This document shows, piece by piece, positions 44,840 to 55,899 of a stretch of DNA of 64,000 nt; the first letter of the stretch is position 1; each line of letters opens with the position of its first letter. The stretch is from Sarocladium kiliense. Lineage: Eukaryota > Ascomycota > Sordariomycetes > Hypocreales > Sarocladiaceae. The position numbers and the translations under genes were made by a program. The stretch covers positions 183,852-247,851 of the forward strand of contig JAUZTG010000050.1 in NCBI GenBank assembly GCA_030734395.1. Direction: 5' to 3'. The notes under the pieces were generated by a model. That model saw nothing but the letters and a program-made list of their open reading frames with translations, was not told the DNA's origin and made no database searches.

Positions 44840-47800
44840 CCAGCCTGCAGACACTGCGAATCTTACAGTACAACGTCCAGAAGTCAAGGGATGTCGTCCT
44901 CGCCAGCCTGTTTCGAAACCGGAAGATCCTTGAGTACGACATCTTGGCAATCCAGGAGCCATGGCGAAATCCATTTACCGACACAACCTATCACCCACTC
45001 AAGACACACTTTCACCTGACATACCTCGCCGATGGTGGTACGAGGGTGTGCTACTACATCAACAAGCGTATCGATGCTGCTACCTGGAGTGTCTCGTATA
45101 TCTCTAAGGATGTCATATCTCTGCGAATATGCGAGCCCGGATCCGGCAAGTCGATCCAGATCGTCAATGTCTACAACGAAGTGGGATCCGATACGCTGCT
45201 CGTGCTAGACGAAACGATCGGCAAAATAGACACTCATGATGAGGTGGTCATCCTTGGAGACTTCAATTTACACCATCCTCTCTGGTCGGCGATGCCCCGA
45301 CGTACCAGCGAGAGAGCAAGCGCTAATCAACTCATCTCAATCATTGAAGGCGCGCCACTCCAGCTCCAACTCCTCACACCACCTGGAACACCAACTCACC
45401 GATGGAAGGACGGAGAATCCACAATCGACCTGACTTTTGCTTCAGAGGACCTGGCATCTCGAGTGATTTACTGCAGGATCGACAGAGGTCTGGACTGCGA
45501 CTCGGACCACCTCCCCATCACCCTTGCCATAGACTGGAGATGGAAGCCTGCCGCTTCAACAAGAAAGCGACTCTGGGCGAAGACGAACCGGATGGTACTC
45601 CGACAAACTGTTCAGACTCACCTTGGAGGGAATGACATGGAAACACTTGGTGATGAGCAGAGTATTGATGAAACCGTCTCCAGAATCATCAATGCATTGG
45701 AAGCTGGCATCGAAAGGTCGACTCCGTGGTCAAACCCATGCCCCCACTCTATTACAGGATTCGACCAGGAGTGCAAAGACATCTGTTCTGAGGTCCAGCA
45801 GCTCCGTCGGAGGTGGCAACGGACGAGACAGGACGACGACTACGAAGCATATAGGCAAGCTCGTAACAAGAAGGGTCGCCACATTCAAAAGTTGTTGCGC
45901 AACACTCATCGTCAGCGGGTCGAGGAGGCATCCGCGTCACAATCAGGCCTCTGGAACCTGGTTAAATGGGCTAAAAATAGAGGCAACACGACACCTGCGT
46001 GCACACCTCCACTACTGAAGCCAAACGGGGAGCTCGTCCACGAACCACAAGAGAAAGCTCAGTTGCTTCGACAAGCCCTTTTTCCACCCCCAGCAAGGGC
46101 AGACCTCTCCGATCTCGAAGGATATCAGTATCCTCCGGCAATCGAATGCCCTGACATCACGGGATCTGAGATTGAGAAAGCGATCCGCGCAGCCTCTCCA
46201 AACAAAGCGCCAGGAGGTGACGGAATCACGAACGGAATCCTGCAACAAGTGCTGGATATCATTCTCCCATACCTCAAGGTACTTTTCAACGCGTGCCTAC
46301 GGATCGGTTACTGCCCTGCGCACTTTCGGGATGCCGTCACGGTGGTGCTGCGAAAACCAGGTAAGGATGACTACGCCCAACCGAAGGCATACAGGCCTAT
46401 TGCCCTACTCAACACACTGGGGAAAGCCTTGGAAGCCGTCATGGCCAACCGGCTGGCTTACCTCGCGGACACCCATGGCCTGCTCCCTAGCCGGCACACC
46501 GGAGGTCGGAAACTCGCATCAACAGAACACGCCATGCATTCCCTTCTCCAACGCATACATCGAGCGTGGTCTGAGGGCAAAGTGGCGTCGTTGTTATTAC
46601 TCGATGTTTCCGGAGCATATGACAACGTATGCAAGGAAAGGCTCCTGCACAACTTGAAGAAACGCCGCGTCAGCCAGGAGATTGTGGACTGGGTCGCCTC
46701 ATTCCTCACCGACCGATCCACCAGTCTCAAGCTCCAGGAGTATACAGACCCTTCGACAGCAATCCAGACAGGTATCCCGCAGGGCTCACGCATCTCCCCG
46801 ATCCTATACCTCTTCTACAACGCAGATCTGATTGAAGCGTGCAAGACGGAGGAGCAAGGTGAAGTGGACAGTCACACATGCGAAACGGAAGCCGTCGGCT
46901 ATATTGATGATGCATCAATCCTAGCGATCGGTCCGACAGCGCCTCGCAATTGCAAGACCCTTAAGGCTATTCATCGGAAGGCTGAAGACTGGGCGTTCAA
47001 GCATGGGTCACAATTCGCTCCGGCAAAGTACGAGCTTGTCCACTTCACCAGAGATCCTAAGCTTAACACCACACACGCCCTTCGCCTGCCGCAAGCCACG
47101 ATCAAAGCCACACGGTCATGCCGTTACCTGGGAGTTCAGCTGGACAGCCGACTTCAATGGGGTGCCCACCGAGAGAAGATAGAAGCAGCAGCGACGAAGA
47201 GGCTGTCGGCATTGTCAGCGTTGGCTTCGTCGAACTGGGGCACAGGATTGGTCAACCTTCGACAAGTTTACCGTGCCATGATTGTGCCACAGATGACGTA
47301 TGGCTGTTCCGCATGGCACGTACCAGGCAACGGACGATCAGGAAGAGGGGGTGCGATGATTAGTGCAATGCAGAGGATCCAAAGACGAGCAGCCCAGACC
47401 ATCACAGGCGCTTTTCGGACAACGGCAGGAGCCGCAGTCGATGTCGAAGCGCATCTCCTCCCGGTAATTCAGCAGCTGGAACAGACAGCACTAGAGACCA
47501 CGATGCGCATTAGAACCAGTCCCACGTACGTCGACATGGCCTCGTCCATACAAGGGGTTCGAAGCGAGCTGCAAAGTCCTCTCGATCATCTTTCAAGCAT
47601 GCTGGAGCGCAAATACGACATACAGCTGAATCACCTCGAGAAACGCGTCCCGCACGTCGTACCACCATGGTGGACACCTCCTTCGGTCTACATCGCCGCA
47701 TCGGCGGATGAGGCAATCGAGGAACACGATGCAACAGGAACAGAGACGATCCAAATCTACACGGACGGAAGCGGCATCAATGGCCACGTCGGAGCTGCAG

Positions 47801-48627
47801 CAGTCGCCCCAGCGATAAGGCCGGACGGCCGTGACGCCAAACGAACACAGTACATGGGAACATCTGATACATCAACTGTGTACGCTGCGGAACTGAGGGG
47901 CCTGGTTCTTGCATTGGAGATACTACTGGAAATGCAAACAGCTCATGCAACCACCCGCAAATGCGCCATCTTCACCGACAACCAGGCCGCCATCCAAGCC
48001 CTCCGAAACCCAAAGACGCCATCAGGCCAATACATACTGGCCGAGGCCGTTCGAACCCTCGACCAGCTCCGCAGTCTCGGATGGAACATTGAGTTCCGAT
48101 GGATCCCAGCACACGTGGGAGTGCCCGGAAACGAAGCGGCCGACAAAGCAGCCAAGGAAGCGGCCGAACACCACCTGGAAGGACCAGAACCGGAGACCCT
48201 CAGGACCCTCATGGCGACAACAAAATCGATCATCCGCAGAACCATGAAGGCCGAGTGGAAAGCTTCCTGGGAGAAGGCCAAGCATGGCAGAGACCTGTTC
48301 AATCTGGGCGTCAAACCAGGGAAAGCGACCCTCGACCTCCATGCCGGAACACACAGAGCGATCAGCTCTGTCATCACCCAGATGCGAACCCGCAAGATCG
48401 GCCTGCGGGCGTATCTCGCCAGTATCAACAAAGCAGACACAGACAAATGCGAATGCGGCTATGGCCCACAGACGGTGAGGCACGTCCTGCTGGAGTGCCG
48501 TCACTGGACAGAAGAACGACATAAAATGTGGGCAGGCAAACAGCCATGCGTTGACATCAAACGCATTCTCGGAAGCTCGACAACAGCAGTCCAGGCAGCA
48601 AAGATGCTCATCAGGACGGGCCTTTGA
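44836..48627 (+). CDS. LINE-2 ORF2: endonuclease, reverse transcriptase, RNase H, 1,263 aa
   Basis: Domains in order: APE endonuclease (LRILQYNVQKSRD, AIQEPWRN, ILGDFNLHHPLW, CDSDHLPITLA) about 5-230; reverse transcriptase (LRKPGKDDYAQPKAYRPIAL, LLLDVSGAYDNV, TGIPQGSRISPILYLF, VGYIDDASILAIG) about 490-760; RNase H (IQIYTDGSGINGHVG, VYAAELRGLVLAL, IFTDNQAAIQAL, FRWIPAHVGVPGNEAADKAAK) about 960-1110; C-terminal CECGYGPQTVRHVLLEC knuckle. The catalytic motif is YIDD where LINE-1 here has YADD. Catalytic residues appear intact. The start codon lies in ATGA shared with ORF1 (44836-44839). Confidence 0.95.
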   Translation: MTSLQTLRILQYNVQKSRDVVLASLFRNRKILEYDILAIQEPWRNPFTDTTYHPLKTHFHLTYLADGGTRVCYYINKRIDAATWSVSYISKDVISLRICEPGSGKSIQIVNVYNEVGSDTLLVLDETIGKIDTHDEVVILGDFNLHHPLWSAMPRRTSERASANQLISIIEGAPLQLQLLTPPGTPTHRWKDGESTIDLTFASEDLASRVIYCRIDRGLDCDSDHLPITLAIDWRWKPAASTRKRLWAKTNRMVLRQTVQTHLGGNDMETLGDEQSIDETVSRIINALEAGIERSTPWSNPCPHSITGFDQECKDICSEVQQLRRRWQRTRQDDDYEAYRQARNKKGRHIQKLLRNTHRQRVEEASASQSGLWNLVKWAKNRGNTTPACTPPLLKPNGELVHEPQEKAQLLRQALFPPPARADLSDLEGYQYPPAIECPDITGSEIEKAIRAASPNKAPGGDGITNGILQQVLDIILPYLKVLFNACLRIGYCPAHFRDAVTVVLRKPGKDDYAQPKAYRPIALLNTLGKALEAVMANRLAYLADTHGLLPSRHTGGRKLASTEHAMHSLLQRIHRAWSEGKVASLLLLDVSGAYDNVCKERLLHNLKKRRVSQEIVDWVASFLTDRSTSLKLQEYTDPSTAIQTGIPQGSRISPILYLFYNADLIEACKTEEQGEVDSHTCETEAVGYIDDASILAIGPTAPRNCKTLKAIHRKAEDWAFKHGSQFAPAKYELVHFTRDPKLNTTHALRLPQATIKATRSCRYLGVQLDSRLQWGAHREKIEAAATKRLSALSALASSNWGTGLVNLRQVYRAMIVPQMTYGCSAWHVPGNGRSGRGGAMISAMQRIQRRAAQTITGAFRTTAGAAVDVEAHLLPVIQQLEQTALETTMRIRTSPTYVDMASSIQGVRSELQSPLDHLSSMLERKYDIQLNHLEKRVPHVVPPWWTPPSVYIAASADEAIEEHDATGTETIQIYTDGSGINGHVGAAAVAPAIRPDGRDAKRTQYMGTSDTSTVYAAELRGLVLALEILLEMQTAHATTRKCAIFTDNQAAIQALRNPKTPSGQYILAEAVRTLDQLRSLGWNIEFRWIPAHVGVPGNEAADKAAKEAAEHHLEGPEPETLRTLMATTKSIIRRTMKAEWKASWEKAKHGRDLFNLGVKPGKATLDLHAGTHRAISSVITQMRTRKIGLRAYLASINKADTDKCECGYGPQTVRHVLLECRHWTEERHKMWAGKQPCVDIKRILGSSTTAVQAAKMLIRTGL

Positions 48628-48974
48628 AGCAATTCAAGGCGGTACCGTCCACCGTACTCACATACTCAGCGTAGACGAGTGATTACTGTCAAACAGAAGC
48701 AAAGGAAGGCTGGGAAGGGCCGGACAAGTCAGAGACACTGAACGATTTTGATAGCTGTAGATACAAACCAGGAAGAGGCTGCCCACCAGAGGTAGACAGG
48801 AAGACGATACTCGATATGTGAACGGCCTGTGAGCGCAGGACATTTCATGGTGGGGTGGAAGTCAGACCTGAGAGCCGAAGGTGGGTGGCCTCGACCTTGT
48901 ATTTATAGTTGTACCGCTGCATAGCTACTGGTAAAAGTGGCTGGGACAGTCTATGAATCAATCAATCAATCAAT

Positions 48975-49278
48975 CCCCGGCCGGGAGTGGTAAGTGCATC
49001 ACCCGCGTGTATGTGCTACTGATCTCGCTGCCTGTATTTACTACCACTCATGGGCAGACATGCGACTTCAGTGCTCCTCGCGGTACTGGTCTCACTCACT
49101 TTGGCCCGATGACCCCGACCAGTACCAAGCGTCAGGCGCCTGCTGGAGGACCAGTCACCTATTTTTGCATGTCTGCTCATGCTTGGTAGCAACTCTGGTG
49201 GCTAGTATAATTCACATGAAATCAACCAGCGAGATTAGTACCACGGTCACCAGATAGCGGGTGACGTGCTGCGCTCCT
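48975..49278 (+). repeat. About 300-bp direct repeat, copy B
   Basis: Starts ccccggccgggagtgg immediately after the LINE-2 tail and matches copy A (42164-42470). After the shared gcgctcc it continues catggccgggccacaac, which in copy A occurs only after about 135 bp of extra sequence (near 42616). Confidence 0.85.
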
Positions 49279-49408
49279 CTACCATGGCCGGGCCACAACT
49301 TGCGGATTGACACAAGGCTGTTCAGGGGCTACCAGTCCCACCTCAGTACCTTGGAAATTGGGGAGCAGTAGCATGTTGGCCAAGGACCAGGCCTGATCAG
49401 TACCCCCT

Positions 49409-49418
49409 GATTGATTGA

Positions 49419-49449
<31 letters not shown>

Positions 49450-50484
49450 CATAGACTGTCCCAGCCGCCTTTACCGGCAGCTATGCAGCGGTACAACTAT
49501 AAATACAAGGTCGAGGCCGCCCACCTTCGGCTCTCAGGTCTGACCTCCACCCCACCATGAAATGTCCTGCTCCCACAGGCCGTTCAACTATCGAGTATCG
49601 TCTTCCTGTCTGCCTCCTTGTGGGCGACCTCTCCCTGGGTTGTATCTATAGCTATCAAAACTTGTTCTTTGTCTCTGACTTGTCCGGCCCTTCCCAGCCT
49701 TCCTGTGCTTCTGTTTGATAGTAATCACTCGTCTACGCTGAGTATGTGAGTACGGTGGACGGCACCGCCTTGAATTGCTTCAAGAGGCCCGTCCTGATGA
49801 TCATCTTTGCTGCTTGGACTGCCATTGACGAGCTTCCGAGAATGCGTTTGATGTCAGCGCATGGTTGTTTGCCTGCCCACATTTTATGTCTTTCTTCTGT
49901 CCAGTGTCGGCACTCTAGGAGGACATGCCGCACTGTCTGTGGGCCATAGCCGCAATCGCATTTGTCTGTGTCTGCTTTGTTGATGCTGGCGAGATACGCC
50001 CGCAATCCGATTTTCCCGGTACGCATCTGCGTAATGACAGAGCTGATTGCTCTGTGTGTTCCGGCATGAAGGTCAAGGGTTGCTTTTCTTGGTTTGACAC
50101 CGAGCCTGTATAGCTCTCTACCATGCTTGGCCTTCTCCCAGGAAGCTTTCCACTCGACCTTCATGGTCCTGCGGACGATCGATTTTGTTGTCGCCATGAG
50201 GGTCCTGAGGGTTTCCGGTTCTGGTTCTTCTGGGTCGGGTTCAGCCGCTTCCTTTGCTGCTTGGTCTGCCGCTTCGTTTCCGGGCACTCCCACGTGTGCT
50301 GGGATCCACCGGAACTCGATGTTCCATCCGAGACTGCGGAGCTGGTCGAGGATTCGAACGGCCTCCTCCAGTATGTATTGAGCTGACGGTGTCTTTGGGT
50401 TTCGGAGGGCTTGGATCGTGTCTTGGTTGTCGGTGAAGATGATACATTTGCGGATAGTTGCTTGCGCTGTATGCATTTCCAGTA
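49409..50484 (-). mobile_element. 5'-truncated LINE-2-family copy, inverted (LINE-3)
   Basis: On the minus strand it matches the last ~1.05 kb of LINE-2, from ctactggaaatg in the RNase H region (LINE-2 about 47924) to the (aatc)n tail, seen here as (tgat)n at 49409-49448. The retained frame (complement 50484-49733) still encodes most of RNase H and the CDCGYGPQTVRH knuckle, with scattered substitutions. The ORF2 stop is lost and the frame runs about 17 residues longer. 5' truncation is the usual outcome of incomplete LINE reverse transcription. Confidence 0.9.
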
Positions 50485-51243
50485 GGCGGTTGCAATCTCT
50501 AATATTGAATAGTAAAGGTCTGCATTGGAAATAGTACGAAGAAGGGTATCTTGCCTTTCGGAACCTTGTCTGATATTTAGCTAAAGAGATGTGAAATCCT
50601 CCGCAGTGAGGACTATGGGAACGGGCGATCAAGACTGGCAACTCCGGGCATCTTTGTTGATGCGATTGCTCAATTCTTTGACGCCCTCCTAGGCGACTGC
50701 TGCAATTCGTGCGCTTGGTAGTCTAAACCAGGACTACGAGATCACCGACACACTTAGAAGCATTGTCAACATCATATATACCAGCAAAATGATCTGACTG
50801 ACTCCTCGTAAGCTTTGCCCGTCATCTCGCGAGCAAGCGCTCAACGTCGCTCTTTGTGTGAGCTTCACTTTTGCTAAGCGAGGACATCGCAAGTCTAGGA
50901 TGTGTTTCATGGCCAAGTGGCTACTAACCAGAGCTTTGTAGACGTCTTGTAGATGCCGGCTGCCTAGATGCCTTATCGATCTGCCACACGGCCACAGTGT
51001 AGGCTATCTTGCATTGAATTTTCAAAGGATCTCATCGGCTAGAAATCACTATCATCGCTAGACAAGCAGACGAAAGCACCCGCGAGAGTAGGACAGTCGT
51101 CCACATGAATAGGAATTCGGCAGAACATAACCCATCGTCGACTCCAAACGGCTCAATACGGCTTCCGTCCAATGACAACATTACTTGCTTTTTGTCAATC
51201 CCATAATCACTATATCCTCGACTGAAGGGTATGAAGGGTCGAC
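50485..51243. other. Intergenic stretch
   Basis: No gene supported. The part next to 51243 may contain a short 3' exon of the methyltransferase gene. Confidence 0.4.
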
Positions 51244-52362
51244 TCACACTCTGATGTATGGGCAATCCGATTTCGTTCGAATAGCTTGCCTCATCTTGGC
51301 AACCAAAACGTGGACCTCTTCCAGCGACCAACCTAGCAATTGCGTGCATATGAACATAGAAAAGCCTTCCATATCCCGCTCAAGCGCATGATGAAAATAT
51401 GTACCTGCCTGTTTTAGCTTCTGGTCCTTAGCCCAGCTGTTGACTGGTAGCTTCAATCTTGTCTCCTGAATATCCACGAAACCGGCTTCCTGCATGTGTC
51501 TCTTACTCTCTCCATCCAAGCAGATTTTGAACGTCCGTCCCATTTTGTCCCCCGCCTCATAAAAGCAGTTGGCCCATGTGTGGAAGATGTGGTCGGACGG
51601 GAGCTCGACGTGATCTGACATGCCCTGGCAGCCAATCTCAACGTGCTCGAAATAGCCACCTGGCTTCAAGTGCTTGAGAACTTTGCGGTCAAGTTCTGTC
51701 CAGTCGGGGATTGAGCCATACATAGCTCGGACATGAATGAAATCGAAGTGATTCTCTGGCCACGTCCAATCGAGGAGACAGTCGTCGATCTCGAACTTTA
51801 GGTTCGGAGGGACCCAGGTTGACTGCATTGGAGTGATGTCCGTTCCGATGACTTCTGCGGATGGGTGCTCGTCGGCAAAGTCTATAGCCCAAGAGCCGGT
51901 GCCAGTGCCGATATCCAGGACACGACCAGAGTTAACCTTGGCAATCGGCACTAGAGTCAGTTTATCCCCAAGCAGGATGGTGAGCGCGTGGTGGACTAGG
52001 TCGAGGCCTTCGATCTGGCGTTCATCATTCGGGCCCCAATACTCTCCCGTTTTGGCGTTGGCATACGTCCGGCCGTGAAGTTGACGGTATTCCAGAATGC
52101 TAGGCGTTAACGACTCAGTGGAACGTATGCTCTCTGTGTCGATAGCCGAGTCAGCGTCTCCATCCAGAGAGTCATCCGCGTCCAGAGCTTCTTCTGCTGG
52201 TATAGGGGCGCTTGTCTCGACGGGGTTTGGACCGGCCGAAGACTGACGGGCCGCTGTCGTGGCAGTAGTGGTAGTCGTAGCGGCATCTTCCGCTGTGGAG
52301 GCCTCGGCGGCCCGGGACAACACGGTAGAATTGTTATGGCTCGCCATTGAGACGTTTGCCAT
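51244..52362 (-). CDS. LaeA-like class I SAM-dependent methyltransferase, 372 aa
   Basis: Begins MANVSMASHNNSTVLSRAAE with a Thr/Ala- and Asp/Ser-rich disordered N-terminus (about 1-85), typical of fungal LaeA-like/TAM methyltransferases. The domain starts near EYRQLHGRTYANAKTGEYW; motif I is VLDIGTGTGSWAIDFA (about 147-162), followed by the acidic SAM-contact region (EVIGTDITP), FDFIHVRAM, and LKPGGYFEHVE. All expected SAM-binding residues are visible, so it is probably active; the substrate is unknown and many relatives are not secondary-metabolism regulators. The usual tail of the family is missing: the frame stops after CPYIRV, where a GTGAGT donor sits, so a short last exon (perhaps around DYGIDKK near 51200) may exist. 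Confidence 0.8.
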   Translation of the reverse strand: MANVSMASHNNSTVLSRAAEASTAEDAATTTTTATTAARQSSAGPNPVETSAPIPAEEALDADDSLDGDADSAIDTESIRSTESLTPSILEYRQLHGRTYANAKTGEYWGPNDERQIEGLDLVHHALTILLGDKLTLVPIAKVNSGRVLDIGTGTGSWAIDFADEHPSAEVIGTDITPMQSTWVPPNLKFEIDDCLLDWTWPENHFDFIHVRAMYGSIPDWTELDRKVLKHLKPGGYFEHVEIGCQGMSDHVELPSDHIFHTWANCFYEAGDKMGRTFKICLDGESKRHMQEAGFVDIQETRLKLPVNSWAKDQKLKQAGTYFHHALERDMEGFSMFICTQLLGWSLEEVHVLVAKMRQAIRTKSDCPYIRV

Positions 52363-53045
52363 GAAACAGTACCGTATAGATATTTATCGAGAACCAGATC
52401 CGGGAACCTGAAGCGTCACCGAAAATTCGCGCCGATAATTGACCTGCTGCAAATGAGGATGGAAAGGGGTACCGGGAGCAACCCGCGATTTCGTGCTAAC
52501 TCACTGGGCGAGACCTTGGCCCCACTGGCATGATCCGGCCGCTCCGCAAACGATCTTGGATGTGAAAGCTACCTCCTAACACACGTAGGCGTATCCCATC
52601 CACGGGCGATGACCAATCTGGAAGCGGATTGAACGTCTTTTGAGGACCGCTTCTCATCGTAGTGACTGACGGTTTGCCGAACAAAGTACCCAGGCGACCT
52701 GTTTTTCTTCTTTGTCTTTTTCGCAAGGCCCTCCACTCGCTCGGGCCGAGGGAGGCGTCCAGCCTCCAAACGAAAGTGGTGGTGTGCCGGAAAAAGTATA
52801 TCCCGGTAAGCCGGACACGTACTGGCAATCGAAGATCGCGGGTGTCTTCTCTCGATACTGTCCGCGCCGAGAATACTTCTTTAGACGAAGTCATGAAGCC
52901 ACTCGTTCTGGACATGACACGCTCGATAGGCTAGTCGCCGAATTCACTGCATCTTCCTTCTCGCTCACAAACTACAAATTCTACACACTGTCCTCAACCT
53001 ATACTCTCAGCAGCGCATCACTGCGACAGATGGCCCCCTGAAGCG
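52363..53045. other. Intergenic stretch between divergent genes
   Basis: Probably carries both promoters of the methyltransferase and the FunK1 locus. A 109-aa frame at 52712-53041 has no recognised motif. Confidence 0.4.
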
Positions 53046-55440
53046 ATGGATCGTCTCTGGACAGAGGCAATCGATGATCACCCTATCGCAGATGGTCTCG
53101 ATGGGTTCCGAGCAACCTTTACGTTGGTTCGCCAAGCCGCGAGCAACTCTCAAACTTCTGCTGTACTCAGCGAACTTGAGTCGGATCGTGAGTCAAACGA
53201 CCTAGCTCAACAAATTGAAATCGGCTGACCCTTCTATAGAGTTGCAGAACCTTATATTCACCCTCCTAGCGGCGCTTCAAGTCCTTCCAGCAGCTCGTGC
53301 TCTTCGGGCGAATAATGGGAAGAGTCTCTTCGTTGAGATTCTGAGGCTGAATGCGACCCATCGCGACTGATGACTTCGACCTGGATCGACTCTGTCCTCT
53401 GCTGAAAGCTTCTGTCGATGGAGCTGACGACTCTACTATATGGGAACTCGTCAAGAGCGCTGTTTCCGAAGCAACTCCGCCTCCGCGCTCTATCGCATCT
53501 TCGATCCAACAAACGCCATGGCTACGCAACACCAGCAGCTTTCCAAACTCATCGGAGCACCGAAGACATGTGGACGGCATTTTGAAGGAGGAGCTTGGCC
53601 ATCTATACGTCGGGGTCCCGAACTTTTGGGATAAATACTTCGGTGGCATCGATGAGCTTGAGGCGGCGTCGGAAGTTTTCTTCAAGCAATGTATAAGCGG
53701 ACCCAGACCGATGTTCGATGATGGATGGACAAGCTGGCCAACAAGCGCCAAGGAAGATGATGTCCTTACGTGGTTCTCAAGCTTCAATAAAAAGGTTGCG
53801 ACATTTGCTGTTGATTGGAGATCAAGTCCTTCGCGTCCCCGGAGGCCGTTGGCAAAACCCAATAAGCCGATTGACGGCTCTGTGGGGAAGCGGAAGTTGG
53901 ATATTGGCTTCGTGAGTGATCCTGAAGCCCAGGTAGACACAAGATGTCACTGGTCCCGAATTCTGGTCCCTGGAGAGCTGAAAAGCAACCCTTCTGCCGA
54001 TAAGGCCGCAGAGGCGTGGCTTGATCTCGGGAGATACGCACGGGAGGTGTTAGCTGCACAAGACACTCGGCGCTTTGTCTTGGGCTTTACCATCTGTGGA
54101 TCTCTTATGAGAGTTGGGGTGTTCGACAGACTCGGTGGCATAGCATCTGAGCAACTCGACATCAACAAAGATGGTCTCAAGTTCGTCTATGTCATCCTTG
54201 GCTTCTTATGGATGAGCGAGGAAGAGCTTGGATTTGATCCAACGATCCGGAAACATGATCACCATCGATTCATCGACATTGAGCGGGAAGGAAACAAGGA
54301 GCGGGTCATCATTGACGGAGTGATGCTACGGGCTCGTTGTATCGCCGGCCGAGCGACAACCTGTTGGCGAGCGCATCCTGAGGGCCACCCAGAGACGCCG
54401 TTGGTAATCAAAGACTCTTGGCAATACCCCGAACGCGACGAGGAGGGCGAGATGTTGTCGGAGGTGACAGCTAAAGGTGTCGTTAACGTGGCCCGCTACT
54501 ATCATCACGAAACTGTACGAGTCCACGGCATGGATGACGATATTCGAAACTGCGTTCGACAGGGATTAGACATAACAACAGCTTCGAACTATCGACCAAC
54601 CCGCCCACAACAATTGAGCAAAGCGGTATCAGAAGGGCCGCGGAAGAGTCGGGCCAGCTCTAGCAAGAAGCGACCATCCAGCCAAACAGATTCCGTCCTA
54701 CCTCCAAGCAAACGATCCTGCTCGGCTTCCCCAACGAAGGCTTCTACTCTCCCGCCAAACAGAGTGCACCGACGTGTTGTCGTCAGAGATTATGGCAAGG
54801 CCATCTACAAAGCAAGCTCTCGCCGGCAACTACTTGCCGGCCTCGAGGGTTGTATCGAAGGCCACGAGTCTTTGCATCATGCAGGTGTTCTCCACAGAGA
54901 CATATCGATTAACAACCTCATGATCAATGAAGATGAAGAAAACCCATCCTGGCCATCCTTTCTAGTCGACCTTGACCTCGCCATCAGAGAAGACCGGGAT
55001 CGTGCATCAGGGGCAAAGGGCAAGACTGGCACCAGGGCATTCATGGCGATTGGGGCGCTCCTCGGCGAGCAGCACTCCTTCATGCATGATCTTGAGTCTT
55101 TCTTCTGGGTCTTGTTCTGGATATGCATGCACTATGGGGCAAATGGAAAAGATAATGGACCAACGGAACTTGATAGATGGAACTACGAGGATGACAATAG
55201 GCTGGTACGACTAAAAAAGGGCGAGATCACCGACGAGGAAGACTTCATCAAAAACGCACGTGACAACCTAACGCCCTATCACCAGCCATCAATCCGATGG
55301 GATAATAGATTGCGAAGGACCGTATTGCGAAACAGGGAGAGTGGGAAAAGGCTGAGCCTGCCCTCTACAAATCAATGAAGGGAATTCTTCACGAGGCACA
55401 AAAGGATACAGATGTATTGGCGGACGGCCGAACATTACAT
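53046..55440 (+). pseudogene. FunK1-type fungal protein kinase gene with two apparent frameshifts
   Basis: The main 675-aa frame (53351-55378) is a FunK1 kinase: the WLRNTSSFPNSSEHRRHVD block, WSRILVPGELKSNP, the catalytic loop HRDISINNLMI (near 54890), the DLDLA segment in place of DFG, and an APE-region-like GTRAFMAIGALLGEQHSFMHDLESFFWVLF. Upstream, exon 1 (53046-53187, MDRLWTEAIDDHPIADGLDG) splices through GTGAGT...CTATAG to QLQNLIFTLLAALQVLPAAR...EILRLNA, which looks like the family's N-terminus but runs into TGA at the frame change near 53365; one extra base would explain it. Near 55335 the frame changes again: the expected tail (QGEWEKAEPALYKSMKGILH) is in another frame beyond the stop-bound one. 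The kinase core is intact, so a shortened protein could still be made. Sequencing error at two sites is the main alternative. Confidence 0.75.
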
Positions 55441-55529
55441 ATATCCAGGCTCTCCTGTCGACACTTTCAGCGCTGTCCATCCAATGTCTCCAAGACCCCT
55501 CCTACTGCAGATCCGCGGGACTGGACCTG

Positions 55530-55760
55530 TCAAACGGTTTGCCACTCACCTTGATCCAGCTCCAGGTCTCTCTTCTTCCCCGTGCTCGGATCCATAGTCA
55601 ACGGCGGTTTCGATGGCAAGGCCGCCTCGGAGGTGTGATTGACGGAGCGTTCGACACCGGATCGACATGGGTGGTTATCGTATCGCGCTCGCTTTCTCGG
55701 CGGAGGCTCGTGGAGCGTTCTCAACCATTCCTCGATGATCGATGGACGGCAATCTTCCAT
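55530..55760 (-). pseudogene. N-terminal fragment of a hypothetical gene
   Basis: ATG at 55760 opens MEDCRPSIIEEWLRTLHEPP followed by RKRARYDNH and a later KKRDLELDQ, then a good GTGAGT donor and a CAG acceptor, after which the frame stops within about 12 codons. The pattern (IxxWL then basic clusters) resembles the start of fungal PD-(D/E)XK nuclease-like proteins, but no nuclease domain is present, so this is a tentative guess. Its 3' part seems lost against the end of the FunK1 locus. Confidence 0.35.
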
Positions 55761-55899
55761 GGCAATGTGCTTTGCGGAACGGAGGGAAGGGTGCTGATGA
55801 TGATGAGACGCTGTGGAATCGCGAAGCCTACATGCGAAAATGACCAACGGAACAGAGGTAAACAAAAAGAGAGGGAGCCTGAGAACCGTGTACCGCAGT

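Larger units (their letters stand above)
42636..48975 (+). mobile_element. Apparently complete LINE retrotransposon of a second family (LINE-2), about 6.3 kb
   Basis: Contains intact ORF1 and ORF2 with an ATGA overlap, about 350 bp of 3' region, and a (aatc)n tail at about 48955-48974. The 3' end is clear; the 5' end is not and is placed near the ccccggcc at 42636 because that motif recurs at 42166 and right after the tail. A 14-bp-class target duplication could not be identified with confidence. The proteins differ clearly from those of the element at 32414-38356. Confidence 0.85.

Noticed and set aside
52712..53041. 109-aa frame before the FunK1 locus
   Set aside because: No motif, and it overlaps several equal-length frames on both strands.
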